A stretch of DNA of 64,000 bases from an uncultured Ignavibacteriota bacterium. GTDB lineage: Bacteria; Bacteroidota; Ignavibacteria; UBA10030; UBA8401. A program made the position numbers and the translations under genes. This document shows positions 53,631 to 63,312 of this stretch, one piece after another. The stretch spans positions 48,983 through 112,982 of the forward strand of contig CAISDA010000079.1 of NCBI GenBank assembly GCA_903884005.1. Reading direction: 5' to 3'. Below the pieces are notes generated by a model. It was not told the DNA's origin. It did no database searches and saw nothing but the letters and a program-made list of their open reading frames with translations. The stretch's first letter is position 1, and the number at the start of each line of letters is the position of its first letter.

Positions 53631-54788
53631 TCATCCGATCTGCCTGAGCCCGTCGACAATTTTTGTCCGCACGGATTTCACTGCCGGATAGAGCGCCGCG
53701 ATCACGCCGACAGACATCGAGAATACGAGGCCAAGCACGACCGTCGATGTTTCCACATTGAACAGCGGAAGGAATGTCGATAATGCCTCGCCGAATCCGC
53801 GGCATACCGGGAATGTCAGTCCGATGCCGATGACGCCGCCGATCATTGCGATCAGCAGCGATTCGCCGAAGATCAATCCGGAAATATGGAGCGACGTGAA
53901 GCCGAGCACTTTCAAGACCGCGTATTCGCGTATCCGTTCGCGCGCCGTCATGACGATCGTGTTCGCCAGCACGAGCAGAATGATGCCGATGATGACATAC
54001 GAAATGAATTTGAGCGATGTGATGATCGTACCGGAGAGAGAAGCAAAACTCTGCTGGAACGCCTTTTCAGTCTCCGTCTTTGTTTCCGCCCGCGAGTTCG
54101 CAAAGAGTCCGTCGACCGCTGCGGATATCACGGCGGCGCTGTTCGGATTGTCGATCGTCATCACATACCAGCCGACCTGCCCGGCGCGCGACGGCGCCTC
54201 TTGCCGCATGCGTTCGTCGAGATACGCATAATGGAAGAACATCTGCGTCGCATCGGTCGTCTTGTCTTTCGGCTGATAAATACCGCGCACCACAAATTCC
54301 CAGTTCCCGGGATAAATATCTCCCCGTATGGTCATCATATCGCCGAGCTTAAGATTGTACAATTTTGCGATTTTTGCTCCGACCACGCACGAGTTCCGCT
54401 CCTTCTTGAACGACGCCAATTGCTCGGGCATCAGCAGAAATTCCGGATAGATCTGAAATATTTTTTCGGGGTCGACCGCGATGCGCGGGAAAAAATTGCG
54501 CTCGTCGATATAGACGCCCTGGAACCACGTCTGATGTGTGATACCGGTAATGCCCGGGATCTTGGCGATCTGCTCCTCGTCGGCGATGGGAAGCGGAAAG
54601 ATGAACGACACGGCATGACGCGTGACCAGCCGGTTGACGGCCGAGGCCTCAACACCCGAGTACCACGCCGTCACCACGGTGCGCAGAAGGCCGAACGCCA
54701 TCACCGCCACGGCAATGCCCAGGATCGTGAGGGACGTGCGCAATTTATGCCGCAGCAGGTTTTTATAGACCAGTTTGAGAACTTTCAT
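53631..54788 (-). CDS. ABC transporter permease, MacB/FtsX family (first)
   Basis: A 385-aa permease: N-terminal helix ([24 protein letters not shown]), periplasmic MacB_PCD-like domain and C-terminal FtsX domain ([68 protein letters not shown], and [22 protein letters not shown]). Its ATG starts directly after the stop of the ATPase gene, so the two are translationally close. No ATPase fusion, unlike E. coli MacB. Confidence 0.9.
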   Translation of the reverse strand: MKVLKLVYKNLLRHKLRTSLTILGIAVAVMAFGLLRTVVTAWYSGVEASAVNRLVTRHAVSFIFPLPIADEEQIAKIPGITGITHQTWFQGVYIDERNFFPRIAVDPEKIFQIYPEFLLMPEQLASFKKERNSCVVGAKIAKLYNLKLGDMMTIRGDIYPGNWEFVVRGIYQPKDKTTDATQMFFHYAYLDERMRQEAPSRAGQVGWYVMTIDNPNSAAVISAAVDGLFANSRAETKTETEKAFQQSFASLSGTIITSLKFISYVIIGIILLVLANTIVMTARERIREYAVLKVLGFTSLHISGLIFGESLLIAMIGGVIGIGLTFPVCRGFGEALSTFLPLFNVETSTVVLGLVFSMSVGVIAALYPAVKSVRTKIVDGLRQIG

Positions 54789-54789
54789 A

Positions 54790-55464
<675 letters not shown>

Positions 55465-55544
55465 ATGTGAGTCTGCTTGAATGGTAATGGACTGATAAAA
55501 AACGAGCGTTTTGATGAGAGCATTTGATTATTGCTCACGATTGT

Positions 55545-55580
55545 TAGATTCTTCGGTCGCTCCGCTTCCTAAGAATGACA
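55545..55580. repeat. Dispersed intergenic repeat, single arm
   Basis: A ~36-bp stretch (TAGATTCTTCGGTCGCTCCG then CTTCCTAAGAATGACA) is closely similar to the reverse complement of 63024-63058. It sits in the 143-nt gap between the adaptor and ATPase genes. Confidence 0.6.
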
Positions 55581-55607
55581 GAGAGAAGAGTGTTCGGTAG
55601 CCATATT

Positions 55608-56849
55608 CTATTGTTTCACCGTTATTCTCGCGCCGTCCGATAATTTATCGGGCGGATGGATCACGACTTTATCCCCCGCACTCACACCCTGCCGCACTTC
55701 AATGCCAGAGCCGAGCGTACCGCCGAGTATCACCGGGACTTCGCTCACCGTTTCGCCGCGCACGACATAGACGACCTTCCTGCTTCCTCGCTCGGCAACG
55801 GCCGCGGCGGGAACGGAGACCTTCGGCGGCGCTGAGGCTTCCGTTTTTTCGATTGCCTTCGTGAGGAAACTCACTTTCGCCCGCATCTCCGGAAGCACGC
55901 GGCTGTCCCGTTCTTCGAAGCGGACCTTCGTGAGCACGGTCGCCTTCGCTCTGTCCGCCGTCGGTACAATTTTATGAACGACGCCTCTATAGCGCGTCTC
56001 GGGAAAAGCATCGAGCGTGATCTCGCATGGCTGATCGGGATGGATCTTTTCAATGTTCGATTCCGATACGTCCGCTTCCACTTCGAGCGACGACATATCG
56101 GCAAGGGTCACCAATGCACCGCGCGAACCGGCCGATGCGCCAAAGGGCGAAATGACTTCTCCCACATCGGCGCTCTTCGAGAGCACCGTCCCGTCGAACG
56201 GCGCACGGATGAATGTATTTTCCACGCCGACCTCCGCCGACCGGACTCCTGCTTCTGCGGCTTTCACGCCGGCTTCCGCCGATGCAACCCCGGCCCTGGC
56301 GCGTTTCCGCCGCGCGTTGGCGATGTCGTACTCGGCCTGTGAGATCGATTTCGACTGTGCCAGTGTGTTCTGCCGTTCATAGTTGGCCGCCGCGTCATCC
56401 AATTCCGCCTTCGCCTGTTCAACCGATGCCCGCGCCACGCCGAGGTTCGCCTGCGCCTGGTGCAGCACTGCCTCCACGTCGCTGCTCTCGATCCTTCCGA
56501 TCACGCTGCCTTTTGTGACGCGGTCGCCCTCGATCACCGCCAAAAATTCGAGACGGCCGGTGCCTTTCGAGGCAACCGCGGCCTTGCGCTGGGCAACAAT
56601 GTAGCCGCTTGCGGTGAGCACGCTGTTCGCCTGCGACGGATACGCCATCGACACCACGCCGATCTCCACCTCCGACGCCGCCGTGCCGCGGAAGATCAGC
56701 ACGCCAAAGACCGCCGCCAGCACGATCAGAATCGCCGATGCCGCCATATACAGTGTTTTTTTCGATTTGACCGAACCGGTCTGCTGTTCCTGCGCCCCGC
56801 GATTGATACGAAGTGAAGAAAGATCCACGTGTTGATTATCAAATGCCAT
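55608..56849 (-). CDS. Periplasmic adaptor protein (HlyD/MacA type) of the ABC exporter
   Basis: A 413-aa adaptor. Cytoplasmic start, one membrane helix (LYMAASAILIVLAAVFGVLIF), lipoyl halves (ASGYIVAQRKAAVASKGTGRLEFLAVIEGDRVTKGSVIGRIES; FIRAPFDGTVLSKSADVGEVISPF), a long hairpin (HQAQANLGVARASVEQAKAELDDAAANYERQ, then Ala/Glu/Val-rich near-repeats AGVASAEAGVKAAEAGVRSAEVGV) and a beta-barrel. First gene of the ABC unit, 143 nt before the ATPase. Start at 56849 (MAFDNQ) chosen over an upstream ATG that adds 14 residues. Confidence 0.9.
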   Translation of the reverse strand: MAFDNQHVDLSSLRINRGAQEQQTGSVKSKKTLYMAASAILIVLAAVFGVLIFRGTAASEVEIGVVSMAYPSQANSVLTASGYIVAQRKAAVASKGTGRLEFLAVIEGDRVTKGSVIGRIESSDVEAVLHQAQANLGVARASVEQAKAELDDAAANYERQNTLAQSKSISQAEYDIANARRKRARAGVASAEAGVKAAEAGVRSAEVGVENTFIRAPFDGTVLSKSADVGEVISPFGASAGSRGALVTLADMSSLEVEADVSESNIEKIHPDQPCEITLDAFPETRYRGVVHKIVPTADRAKATVLTKVRFEERDSRVLPEMRAKVSFLTKAIEKTEASAPPKVSVPAAAVAERGSRKVVYVVRGETVSEVPVILGGTLGSGIEVRQGVSAGDKVVIHPPDKLSDGARITVKQ

Positions 56850-56984
56850 AGTTTCTGTCGTTAGTGTTGAATATTGTAACACAAACATCACACATAATGT
56901 TCACGAGATATACGAAAATATTGCCCAATGGTTGCGGTTCATTGGAAGCGGTTCCAAAACAAAATACAGGAAGACACAGGGCAC

Positions 56985-57491
56985 TCATGTCAATGCAATG
57001 ATGAGGTCGTGATGGTGCGGAAATTTTTTCAGAAGATTCTGCCTCTCGCCCAGCTCAAAATCCGCGAAGTCGAATCCGGGCGCCACTGCGCAGCTGATAA
57101 GCGAAAACGCATCGGGCTCGTCCACGCGCGCACCGAACCAGCATTCGGCAGGCACCGCGCATTGCAGCGCCTCCCCGTTCCGGCAATCGGCCCCTAACCG
57201 GTGGTGCGCCGCCATGCCCGCACTGTCGATGACGGAAATTGTCAGCGGGCTCCCTGCGTGAAAATACCAAAGCTCGTCCGAACGAAGCCTGTGAAGCCGG
57301 GAACAGGCGCCGCTCTTGAGAAGAAAATATATTGATGTCACATAGGCGCGCGGTCCGCCGTGCTGCGCCGGCAGCGCCTGTGCTGCGATCGTTCCGGACG
57401 ACCGGTACATTTCCCGGTAAAATCCGCCTTCAGGATGCGGCAGCAGGGAGAGCATGGCGATCCATTCGTCCGCCTGTTGAGGTTGTGTCAT
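56985..57491 (-). CDS. Cupin, DUF985 family
   Basis: A 168-aa single cupin: LLPHPEGGFYREMYRS, AYVTSIYFLLKSGACSRLHRLRSDELWYFHAGSPLTI, HRLGADCRNGEALQCAVPAECWFGARVDEPDAFSLISCAVAPGFDFADFEL. This matches the DUF985/YML079w-like family, some members of which bind nucleotide or sugar ligands; function unproven. Its ATG lies one base after the agmatine deiminase stop, so the two genes are coupled. Confidence 0.85.
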   Translation of the reverse strand: MTQPQQADEWIAMLSLLPHPEGGFYREMYRSSGTIAAQALPAQHGGPRAYVTSIYFLLKSGACSRLHRLRSDELWYFHAGSPLTISVIDSAGMAAHHRLGADCRNGEALQCAVPAECWFGARVDEPDAFSLISCAVAPGFDFADFELGERQNLLKKFPHHHDLIIALT

Positions 57492-57492
57492 A

Positions 57493-58530
57493 TCAGGCCG
57501 CCGGTTCCTGCTGGCTGATGCAATGGAGCGTTCCCAGACCCCATACGAGATCGACGCAATCGATGCCGATGACTTCCCTGTCGGGAAATTCATTCTGCAG
57601 TATGTCTATCGCCTTCGCGTCGTTTGCATGATGGAACGTGGGGACGATCACAAATCCGTTCCCGATCAGAAAATTGGCATAACTGGCAGGCAGACGCTGG
57701 CCGTCATATTCCACAACGCCCGGCATCGGCAGTTCCACGATGCGGAACGGACGGTTGTCCTGGTCCGTCAGCGTCGATAGAATTTTTCTGTTCTCCCACA
57801 GCACGGCATAATTTTCATCGGCGGGATCTTCCTCCATCACCGTGACGATCGTCGTCGGACTGATAAAGCGCGCCAGATCGTCCACGTGCCCGTCCGTATC
57901 GTCTCCGGCAATGCCGTCCTCGAGCCAGAGGATCTTTTCCTGTCCATAGTAATCGCAGAGATACTGTTCGATCTGTTCCTGGTCGAGGAGCGGATTGCGG
58001 TTTTCGTTCAGCAGGCAGGCCTTCGTTGTCAACAGACATCCCTTCCCATTCACGTCGATCGCTCCGCCTTCCATCACAATGCCGGGATAAAACACGGGCA
58101 GCCCTCGCTTCTCGGCGATGCGCGTCGGCACGATGTCGTCCAGATCGAACGGCGGATATTTTCCGCCCCAGGCATTGTATCCCCAATCCACGATCGCCAG
58201 CGGATTCTCCGCGGCGGGATTGACGACAAACGCGGGCCCATGGTCGCGGCACCATGCGTCGTTTGTGGGAATAATATAGAGCGAGAAGCGCGATGCATCC
58301 ACGCCGGCGTTCGTCAACCGCACCGTCACCTCGGTGAGCATCGCCTCATCCGCCACATTGATGTTCACATGCTGAAAACGCGCGATCGTCTTGACAATGC
58401 CTGTGTAGACGTCCGGGATGGGCTCGAACTTGTCGGGCCACGACGCCTCTTTGTGCGCCCACGAGAGCCATGTTGCAGATTGCTGTTCCCATTCAGCCGG
58501 AAAACGGTATCCTAATTCTTTCGGTGTCAT
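57493..58530 (-). CDS. aguA: Agmatine deiminase / peptidyl-arginine deiminase family protein
   Basis: Probably hydrolyses agmatine to N-carbamoylputrescine and ammonia. The 345-aa product has RFPAEWEQQSATWLSWAH, PTNDAWCRDHGPAFVVN, IVDWGYNAWGGKYPPFDLDD, MEGGAIDVNGKGCLLTT, GIAGDDTDGHVDDLARF (catalytic His/Asp) and GLGTLHCIS with the nucleophilic Cys. ATG 58530 was preferred over a GTG 12 codons upstream; neither has a clear ribosome-binding site. No other putrescine gene is visible next to it. Confidence 0.9.
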   Translation of the reverse strand: MTPKELGYRFPAEWEQQSATWLSWAHKEASWPDKFEPIPDVYTGIVKTIARFQHVNINVADEAMLTEVTVRLTNAGVDASRFSLYIIPTNDAWCRDHGPAFVVNPAAENPLAIVDWGYNAWGGKYPPFDLDDIVPTRIAEKRGLPVFYPGIVMEGGAIDVNGKGCLLTTKACLLNENRNPLLDQEQIEQYLCDYYGQEKILWLEDGIAGDDTDGHVDDLARFISPTTIVTVMEEDPADENYAVLWENRKILSTLTDQDNRPFRIVELPMPGVVEYDGQRLPASYANFLIGNGFVIVPTFHHANDAKAIDILQNEFPDREVIGIDCVDLVWGLGTLHCISQQEPAA

Positions 58531-58624
58531 GCGCAGAGTATTAATGGTTGATAATTTTTGTGCCACACAAGATACGCAAAAATTGGGTGGCGTTCAAAAA
58601 TGCATCACTGGAACCGCACACCAC

Positions 58625-59713
58625 TTATTTCTGCACCACGAGCCGTTTCGTTGCACTCGAACCGTCGGTGCGAAGCCTGTAAAAATACACGCCGCTCGGA
58701 TACGCGCCCGCATTCCATTCGACCGAATACGAACCGGCTTCCACTCTCTTGTCGACAAGTGTGGCAATACAGTTTCCCAACACGTCGAACACATCAAGCC
58801 GCACCTCCTGGGCAGCCGGTATGGCATAGTGAATCATCGTCGAAGGATTGAACGGATTCGGATAATTCTGCCCGAGCGAAAACGAAACGGGCGCAGCCGC
58901 CTCGTTCGGGACACCTGTCTGGACGTCCTGATACACGCGCACATAATCGACATACAGCTTTTGAGGGAACACTGTCGACAGATCAGGATTGCCCGGCCAC
59001 ACCCCGCCGACTGCCAAATTTAAAATAATGAAGAATTTTTTCTGAAATGCGGCGCGATCAGCCGACGAAATAGGTACCACATAATATGGATAACCGTCGA
59101 GGTACCAGATGATGCTCTGTGGGGTCCATGTGATTGAAAAGATATGAAAGTCGTCGGCAAACTTCCCGCCGGCAAGAGCCTTGTTTGAACCAAGAGAAAC
59201 ATGACCGTTGTTGTCCCAATGCGCTGTGCCGTACGTTGTTTGGTCTCGTGTGCCGGATCCGCCGATCATCTCCATGATGTCAATTTCCCCGCACTTCGGC
59301 CAGCTCACGCTCGAAATGTTGTCGCCCAGCATCCAGAATGCGGGCCATATTCCCTGGCCGTACGGAAGTTTCATTCTTGCTTCTACTTTGCCATACAACC
59401 ACGACGCCTTGCCTTGCGTCTTCATTCTGGCGGAAGTGTAAAAGCTTCCGTTGTAATTTTCCTTGATCGCTTTGATCACGAGCATGCCGCTGTCGATGTA
59501 GGCATTCTCGGTCCGGCTCGTGTAATTTTCCAATTCGCTGTTACCCCATCCGCCTGCGCCAAGATCCATCCCCCACTTAAAAGGGTTGATCGCCGGCGCG
59601 TCGAACTCGTCCGACCACACGAGTTGGTAATTCTGCGCGAACAATCGCGGCGCGTTCGCTGTGGCAAGGAATACGAGCAGGGCCGATATGCGTAATAGTC
59701 TCATTGGTTGCAT
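58625..59713 (-). CDS. Secreted glycoside hydrolase family 16 (laminarinase-like) with T9SS sorting domain
   Basis: A 362-aa exported enzyme. Signal peptide (LLRISALLVFLATANAPRLFAQ), then a GH16 beta-jelly roll with the nucleophile/acid motif CGEIDIMEMIG (ExDxxE), GKVEARMKLPYGQGIWPAFWMLG, ITWTPQSIIWYLDG and FFIILNLAVGGVWPGNP. Motif type suggests beta-1,3-glucan (laminarin). Residues ~275-362 are a type IX sorting domain (SLGQNYPNPFNPSTMIHY, VFDVLGNC, WNAGAYPSGVYFYRL). Divergent from the aminotransferase gene. Confidence 0.92.
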   Translation of the reverse strand: MQPMRLLRISALLVFLATANAPRLFAQNYQLVWSDEFDAPAINPFKWGMDLGAGGWGNSELENYTSRTENAYIDSGMLVIKAIKENYNGSFYTSARMKTQGKASWLYGKVEARMKLPYGQGIWPAFWMLGDNISSVSWPKCGEIDIMEMIGGSGTRDQTTYGTAHWDNNGHVSLGSNKALAGGKFADDFHIFSITWTPQSIIWYLDGYPYYVVPISSADRAAFQKKFFIILNLAVGGVWPGNPDLSTVFPQKLYVDYVRVYQDVQTGVPNEAAAPVSFSLGQNYPNPFNPSTMIHYAIPAAQEVRLDVFDVLGNCIATLVDKRVEAGSYSVEWNAGAYPSGVYFYRLRTDGSSATKRLVVQK

Positions 59714-59832
59714 TGCATTCTTTCAAAGTGAAGTGGAGAGAAATGTATTGATAGTGCAAATATCGTGCTACAATGCATATTGCTCCATGATACGAAGATT
59801 CCACCTTTAATGCCGATCTTCGCGATGCGAAG

Positions 59833-59871
59833 TTATTAAATCAATAACTGCCCCTTATTAAATGGATAACT
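59833..59871. promoter_or_regulatory. Tandem 17-bp direct repeats, operator-like
   Basis: TTATTAAATCAATAACT (59833-59849) and TTATTAAATGGATAACT (59855-59871) agree at 15 of 17 positions with a 22-bp period, two helical turns. The first copy also contains an inverted repeat AGTTATT/AATAACT (59831-59849). They lie in the 374-nt gap between the divergent GH16 and aminotransferase genes. Nothing else in that gap (59714-60087) was recognised apart from the ribosome-binding site before 60088. Confidence 0.45.
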
Positions 59872-60087
59872 CGCGTCGAAACAAAAACACATGCCGCCAA
59901 GTTCATGCGCGCGCACTTTGTCTCTTCTTTCTTGCGCTATATTGCTCTACTGAGTATCTTACAGTATTGACTGGCTGGTTGCGTCTTCACGACATCAGTG
60001 CATGCCGAAGCGTCATTGCACGCATTGATCCACCCTGCATCAGCCGAATTGCACAACAACAGCATAGGAAGGCCTGGAGACGAACAC

Positions 60088-61323
60088 ATGGATACACCAA
60101 ACGATACATCGACCAGCCCGGAAACCGCTGCCGTTTTTCCTCCGCTTCCCTCGGCGCGCATGCACCGGCTGCCTCCGTACCTGTTCGGAAGCATTAATGC
60201 GCTGAAGAGCAAATTGCGGCGGGAAGGCAAGGACGTCATCGATCTTGGCATGGGAAATCCGAACGACCCCACGCCGCCTCTCATCGTCGAAAAATTGCGC
60301 GAAGCGGTCCTGGATAAACGCAACCAGCGCTATTCCGTATCGCAGGGTGTGTTCAACCTTCGCAAAGAATTCGCACAATTCTACGATCGCTCTCTCGGTG
60401 TCGGACTCGATCCCGAATCGGAAGTGATCGCGACACTCGGTTCGAAGGAAGGCTTCAGTCATTTATGTCTTGCCGTTCTCGGACCGGGCGACCTGGTGTT
60501 GACGCCGACGCCGACGTTTCCGATACACATCTACGGCCCCGTCATCGCGGGCGCGAACGTTGTGGGTGTGTCGATGGACGGCGGCGAAGATCTTTTGCTG
60601 AAGCGCATTGCCGACATGTGCCAGACTATTTCACCGAAACCCAAAGTGCTCATCCTGAATTATCCGCACAATCCGACAACGCGCGTTGTCGAACTTCCCT
60701 TCTTCGAAGAGGTCGTTCGCCTCGCGAAACGGTTCGGGTTTTACATCATACACGATTATGCATACGGACTGACGACGTTCGACGGATACAAGGCGCCCAG
60801 CATACTGCAGGTGCCGGGGGCAAAAGAGATCGCGGCCGAAACATTCACCATGAGCAAGGGCTATAACATGGCGGGCTGGCGCATCGGATTCACCGCCGGC
60901 AACAGGCAGATGGTGAAGCTGCTCGCCGACATTAAAGGGTATTACGATTACGGCATCTTCCAGGCAGTGCAGATCGCAACGGTCATCGCGCTCCGCCATT
61001 GCGAAGATGCGATGCACAAGCAGGCCGCGCTCTATGGACAGCGGCGGGATGTGCTCTGCGACGGATTGAATCGGGCGGGATGGACCATCGAACCGCCGAA
61101 GGCGTCGATGTTCGTGTGGGCGCAAATTCCCGAGCACTACAGACATCTGGGATCGATGGAGTTTGCGCGGCAGTGTCTGAGCAAGGCTGAAATTGCAGTC
61201 GCGCCGGGTGTCGGTTTCGGTCAGGAAGGCGAAGGGTATGTGAGGATCGCGCTGGTTGAAAACGACGAACGCCTCAAACAGGCTGTCCGTCAAATCCGCC
61301 GCGCATTTCCCGTGCCGGGCTGA
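60088..61323 (+). CDS. Pyridoxal-phosphate aminotransferase, AlaC-like (alanine transaminase)
   Basis: A 411-aa fold-type I class I/II aminotransferase. RMHRLPPYLFGSINALKSKLRREGKDVIDLGMGNPNDPTP is the AlaC/YfdZ-type opening; the PLP Lys is in TMSKGYNMAGWRIGF, with LNYPHNPTTRVVE, HDYAYGLTTFDGYKAPS and GVGFGQEGEGYVRIALVEN. AlaC-type enzymes interconvert pyruvate/glutamate and alanine/2-oxoglutarate; an LL-diaminopimelate aminotransferase is less likely given dapD. ATG 60088 follows GGAGA; upstream codons are not homologous. Confidence 0.9.
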   Translation: MDTPNDTSTSPETAAVFPPLPSARMHRLPPYLFGSINALKSKLRREGKDVIDLGMGNPNDPTPPLIVEKLREAVLDKRNQRYSVSQGVFNLRKEFAQFYDRSLGVGLDPESEVIATLGSKEGFSHLCLAVLGPGDLVLTPTPTFPIHIYGPVIAGANVVGVSMDGGEDLLLKRIADMCQTISPKPKVLILNYPHNPTTRVVELPFFEEVVRLAKRFGFYIIHDYAYGLTTFDGYKAPSILQVPGAKEIAAETFTMSKGYNMAGWRIGFTAGNRQMVKLLADIKGYYDYGIFQAVQIATVIALRHCEDAMHKQAALYGQRRDVLCDGLNRAGWTIEPPKASMFVWAQIPEHYRHLGSMEFARQCLSKAEIAVAPGVGFGQEGEGYVRIALVENDERLKQAVRQIRRAFPVPG

Positions 61324-61380
61324 GGCGCAGCCCACTGCGTTGTGTGACAGAGAAGGGGCGGACAACAATGTAATGCGTGG

Positions 61381-61408
61381 GGAAAGCTCCAGCGGACGGC
61401 CGCTTTCC
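61381..61408. terminator. Hairpin between convergent genes, possible terminator
   Basis: GGAAAGC (61381-61387) pairs with GCTTTCC (61402-61408) around a GC-rich loop in the 111-nt gap between the convergent aminotransferase and HEAT-protein genes. There is no T tract. Confidence 0.3.
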
Positions 61409-61434
61409 TCACGCATCGCACGAGCACAAGTTCA

Positions 61435-61884
61435 TCACTGGTCCAGCAGGTTTGCCGATATTTCCATTTCCTGCGCCTGCTCGAGCGGAATGATTTCGAA
61501 CGGGTGCGGGTTCGTATACAAATTTGCAAACCATGCGCAGACCAAGCGGACCCGCTGGCTCTCGTCGAAGCGGACCGCCTGCTTCACGGCGAATATTCCC
61601 CGCGGCTCACCGATCTTGCTCAACGACAGGGCGGCGACGATCCGCGACGACTCGTTCGGATCGCTGTGCAGTATCGCCATGAGCGGGATGATGCCGTCTT
61701 CAAATTTTAGCTCTCCCAGCATGTAGGCTGAACTTTCACGCACGCCCTTGTTCTCTGAGCTCAGGTTGAACACCAGATTTTTTACGACTTGTTCCTGGTC
61801 GATTTTCGACGTTACTTTTTCGGCGGCACGTACCGAAGTACACAGCACGAGCGCTGCAGCCAGCAGAACGATTGTTGTTTTCAT
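61435..61884 (-). CDS. Exported HEAT-repeat protein
   Basis: A 149-aa protein with a signal peptide (KTTIVLLAAALVLCTSVRAAE) and about two to three HEAT-like helical repeats (NKGVRESSAYMLGELKFEDGIIPLMAIL, ESSRIVAALSLSKIGEPRGIFAVKQAV, SQRVRLVCAWFANLY). Probably a periplasmic scaffold or binding protein; no enzyme signature. GGAGG precedes the ATG at 61884. Divergent from marC. The upstream region holds several GTTAC/GTAAC boxes (61921-61943) and a minus-strand TTGACA. Confidence 0.75.
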   Translation of the reverse strand: MKTTIVLLAAALVLCTSVRAAEKVTSKIDQEQVVKNLVFNLSSENKGVRESSAYMLGELKFEDGIIPLMAILHSDPNESSRIVAALSLSKIGEPRGIFAVKQAVRFDESQRVRLVCAWFANLYTNPHPFEIIPLEQAQEMEISANLLDQ

Positions 61885-62112
61885 GTGATCCTCCTTGCAG
61901 AACATTGATGATGAGTGTCTGTTACCGTTGTATGTAACGTAACGATGTCAAGGAGGATTTGTTACAACTTTGTGATGAGCGTACAGTATTCCGGGTTGAA
62001 CTGCGCACGGGCCGATCTATTCACCCGGCCGCGGCCCCTTCTCAGTGCGAACCTGCGTCGACAGGCATGCAAATCGGCATTTTTTAAACGCAATTCAACG
62101 GGTCTCGCCATT

Positions 62113-62781
62113 ATGCACGAAGTTCTCCATTTCCTTTCATGGGTCGGTGTCGCCCTCATCACGCTTTTACCCATCATTAATCCCGTGAGCACCGCAGTGC
62201 TGCTGCTCGGCATCAGCGGACATCTCAGCGACGCCGAACGGAACAGGCAGATCACGATGGCATGCATTTATATGGCAGGCATCCTTCTTGCCTTTCTCAT
62301 CGCAGGCCATTTGATCATGGTCGCATTCGGCATATCGATCCCCGGCATACGCATCGCCGGCGGTCTCGTCATCGGTCTGCTTGGTTTCCGTATGTTGTTC
62401 CCGGATGAAGGCCAGATCACCGGTGAAGGAAAGCAGGAAGCGCAGCAGAAACAGGATATCTCCTTCAGCCCGCTTGCCATGCCAAGCCTGAGCGGACCGG
62501 GATCGATCGCCGTCGTCATCACGATGTCATCCTCCATCGATGGCAGGCGCGGCATCGACAAGCTGTTTGCCTTCGCCGGAGTAGTGCTTGCTATTCTTAT
62601 CACAGCGGTGATATCGTGGGGAGTGCTTCGGGGAGCAGTGGTGCTGCGCCGTTATCTGGGCGTGAACGGCATCAGCAGCCTTGCCAGGATCATGGGATTT
62701 CTTCTTGTGTGTATCGGGACGCAGTTTGCCATTAACGGTGTGCGGGACCTGGTGCTGGATACGTCATTCTGGACCGATTGA
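62113..62781 (+). CDS. MarC family integral membrane protein
   Basis: A 222-aa six-helix membrane protein of the MarC/NAAT family: LITLLPIINPVSTAVLLLGISGHLS, GHLIMVAFGISIPGIRIAGGLVIGLLGFRML, SPLAMPSLSGPGSIAVVITMSS and ARIMGFLLVCIGTQFAINGV. The internal repeat around P(I/L)..P(V/G) is visible. Function unsettled; not a drug pump in E. coli, and some homologues move amino acids. ATG 62113 fits the family N-terminus. Confidence 0.88.
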   Translation: MHEVLHFLSWVGVALITLLPIINPVSTAVLLLGISGHLSDAERNRQITMACIYMAGILLAFLIAGHLIMVAFGISIPGIRIAGGLVIGLLGFRMLFPDEGQITGEGKQEAQQKQDISFSPLAMPSLSGPGSIAVVITMSSSIDGRRGIDKLFAFAGVVLAILITAVISWGVLRGAVVLRRYLGVNGISSLARIMGFLLVCIGTQFAINGVRDLVLDTSFWTD

Positions 62782-62793
62782 CTTAGCGATCCG

Positions 62794-62833
62794 TAAAAAA
62801 AAAAGCAGCCCCCGAATTATCTCAAGGGCTGCT
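62794..62833 (-). terminator. Intrinsic terminator on the minus strand after the partial beta-barrel gene
   Basis: Minus-strand AGCAGCCC pairs with GGGGCTGCT, followed by ten or more T. It faces marC and would end transcripts coming from the 63.3-64 kb gene about 480 nt away. On the plus strand it has no T run. Confidence 0.7.
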
Positions 62834-63312
62834 CCGCGACGCAGCGCTGCTCAGCGCCGAATGCAGAAGGCATGGAGGCAGAACGGATATGGCACGACAG
62901 GAACTGCAGACATCTTCTGATGAAGGAACACATTATCGATGCATTGCACAAGGCCGGGAGGCTTGGTGAAGCAGGCAGAATGATCAAAGAAGCTCGTAAC
63001 TACTCGCCGTAATCTTCATACCGTGTCATTCTGAAGGAGCGCAGCGACTGAAGAATTTAAAATGCTCATGGCATCAGGCAGCATCAATTGATAGGCACTA
63101 CTAGCGATCACCATTTTAGATCCTTCGCTTTGCTCAGGATGACGGTGATTTGGGTGCACGCGGCGTTGTTACAAAAACTCTTCAGCGAATCGCACGGCTT
63201 CGCGGTGCAGGCGAGCTAACAGCTCGCCCTGCACGTCCATTGGTGATGGTTCGGCTGAGTTACTCTCATTGTACTTTTCGCCGCAAGCGGCTCGAAATCA
63301 TTCCCACGGTGA
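62834..63312. other. Intergenic stretch with no supported gene
   Basis: Holds a repeat element (63024-63143) and a large hairpin (63205-63234, GTGCAGGCGAGCT with AGCTCGCCCTGCAC). A 46-codon plus-strand frame (62872-63012, ending HKAGRLGEAGRMIKEARNYS) resembles a leftover TPR/PPR-like tail but has no proper ribosome-binding site; I do not call it a gene. Confidence 0.5.
63024..63143. repeat. Short repeat element with imperfect inverted ends
   Basis: Left end TGTCATTCTGAAGGAGCGCA then GCGACTGAAGAATTT (63024-63058); right end TAGATCCTTCGCTTTGCTCA then GGATGAC (63117-63143) is roughly its reverse complement. A related arm lies at 55545-55580. No open frame inside. Such elements are dispersed through many bacterial genomes with unknown mobility. 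Confidence 0.6.

Noticed and set aside
62872..63012. 46-codon plus-strand frame after marC
   Set aside because: No spaced ribosome-binding site, short, partly low-complexity; at most a gene remnant.
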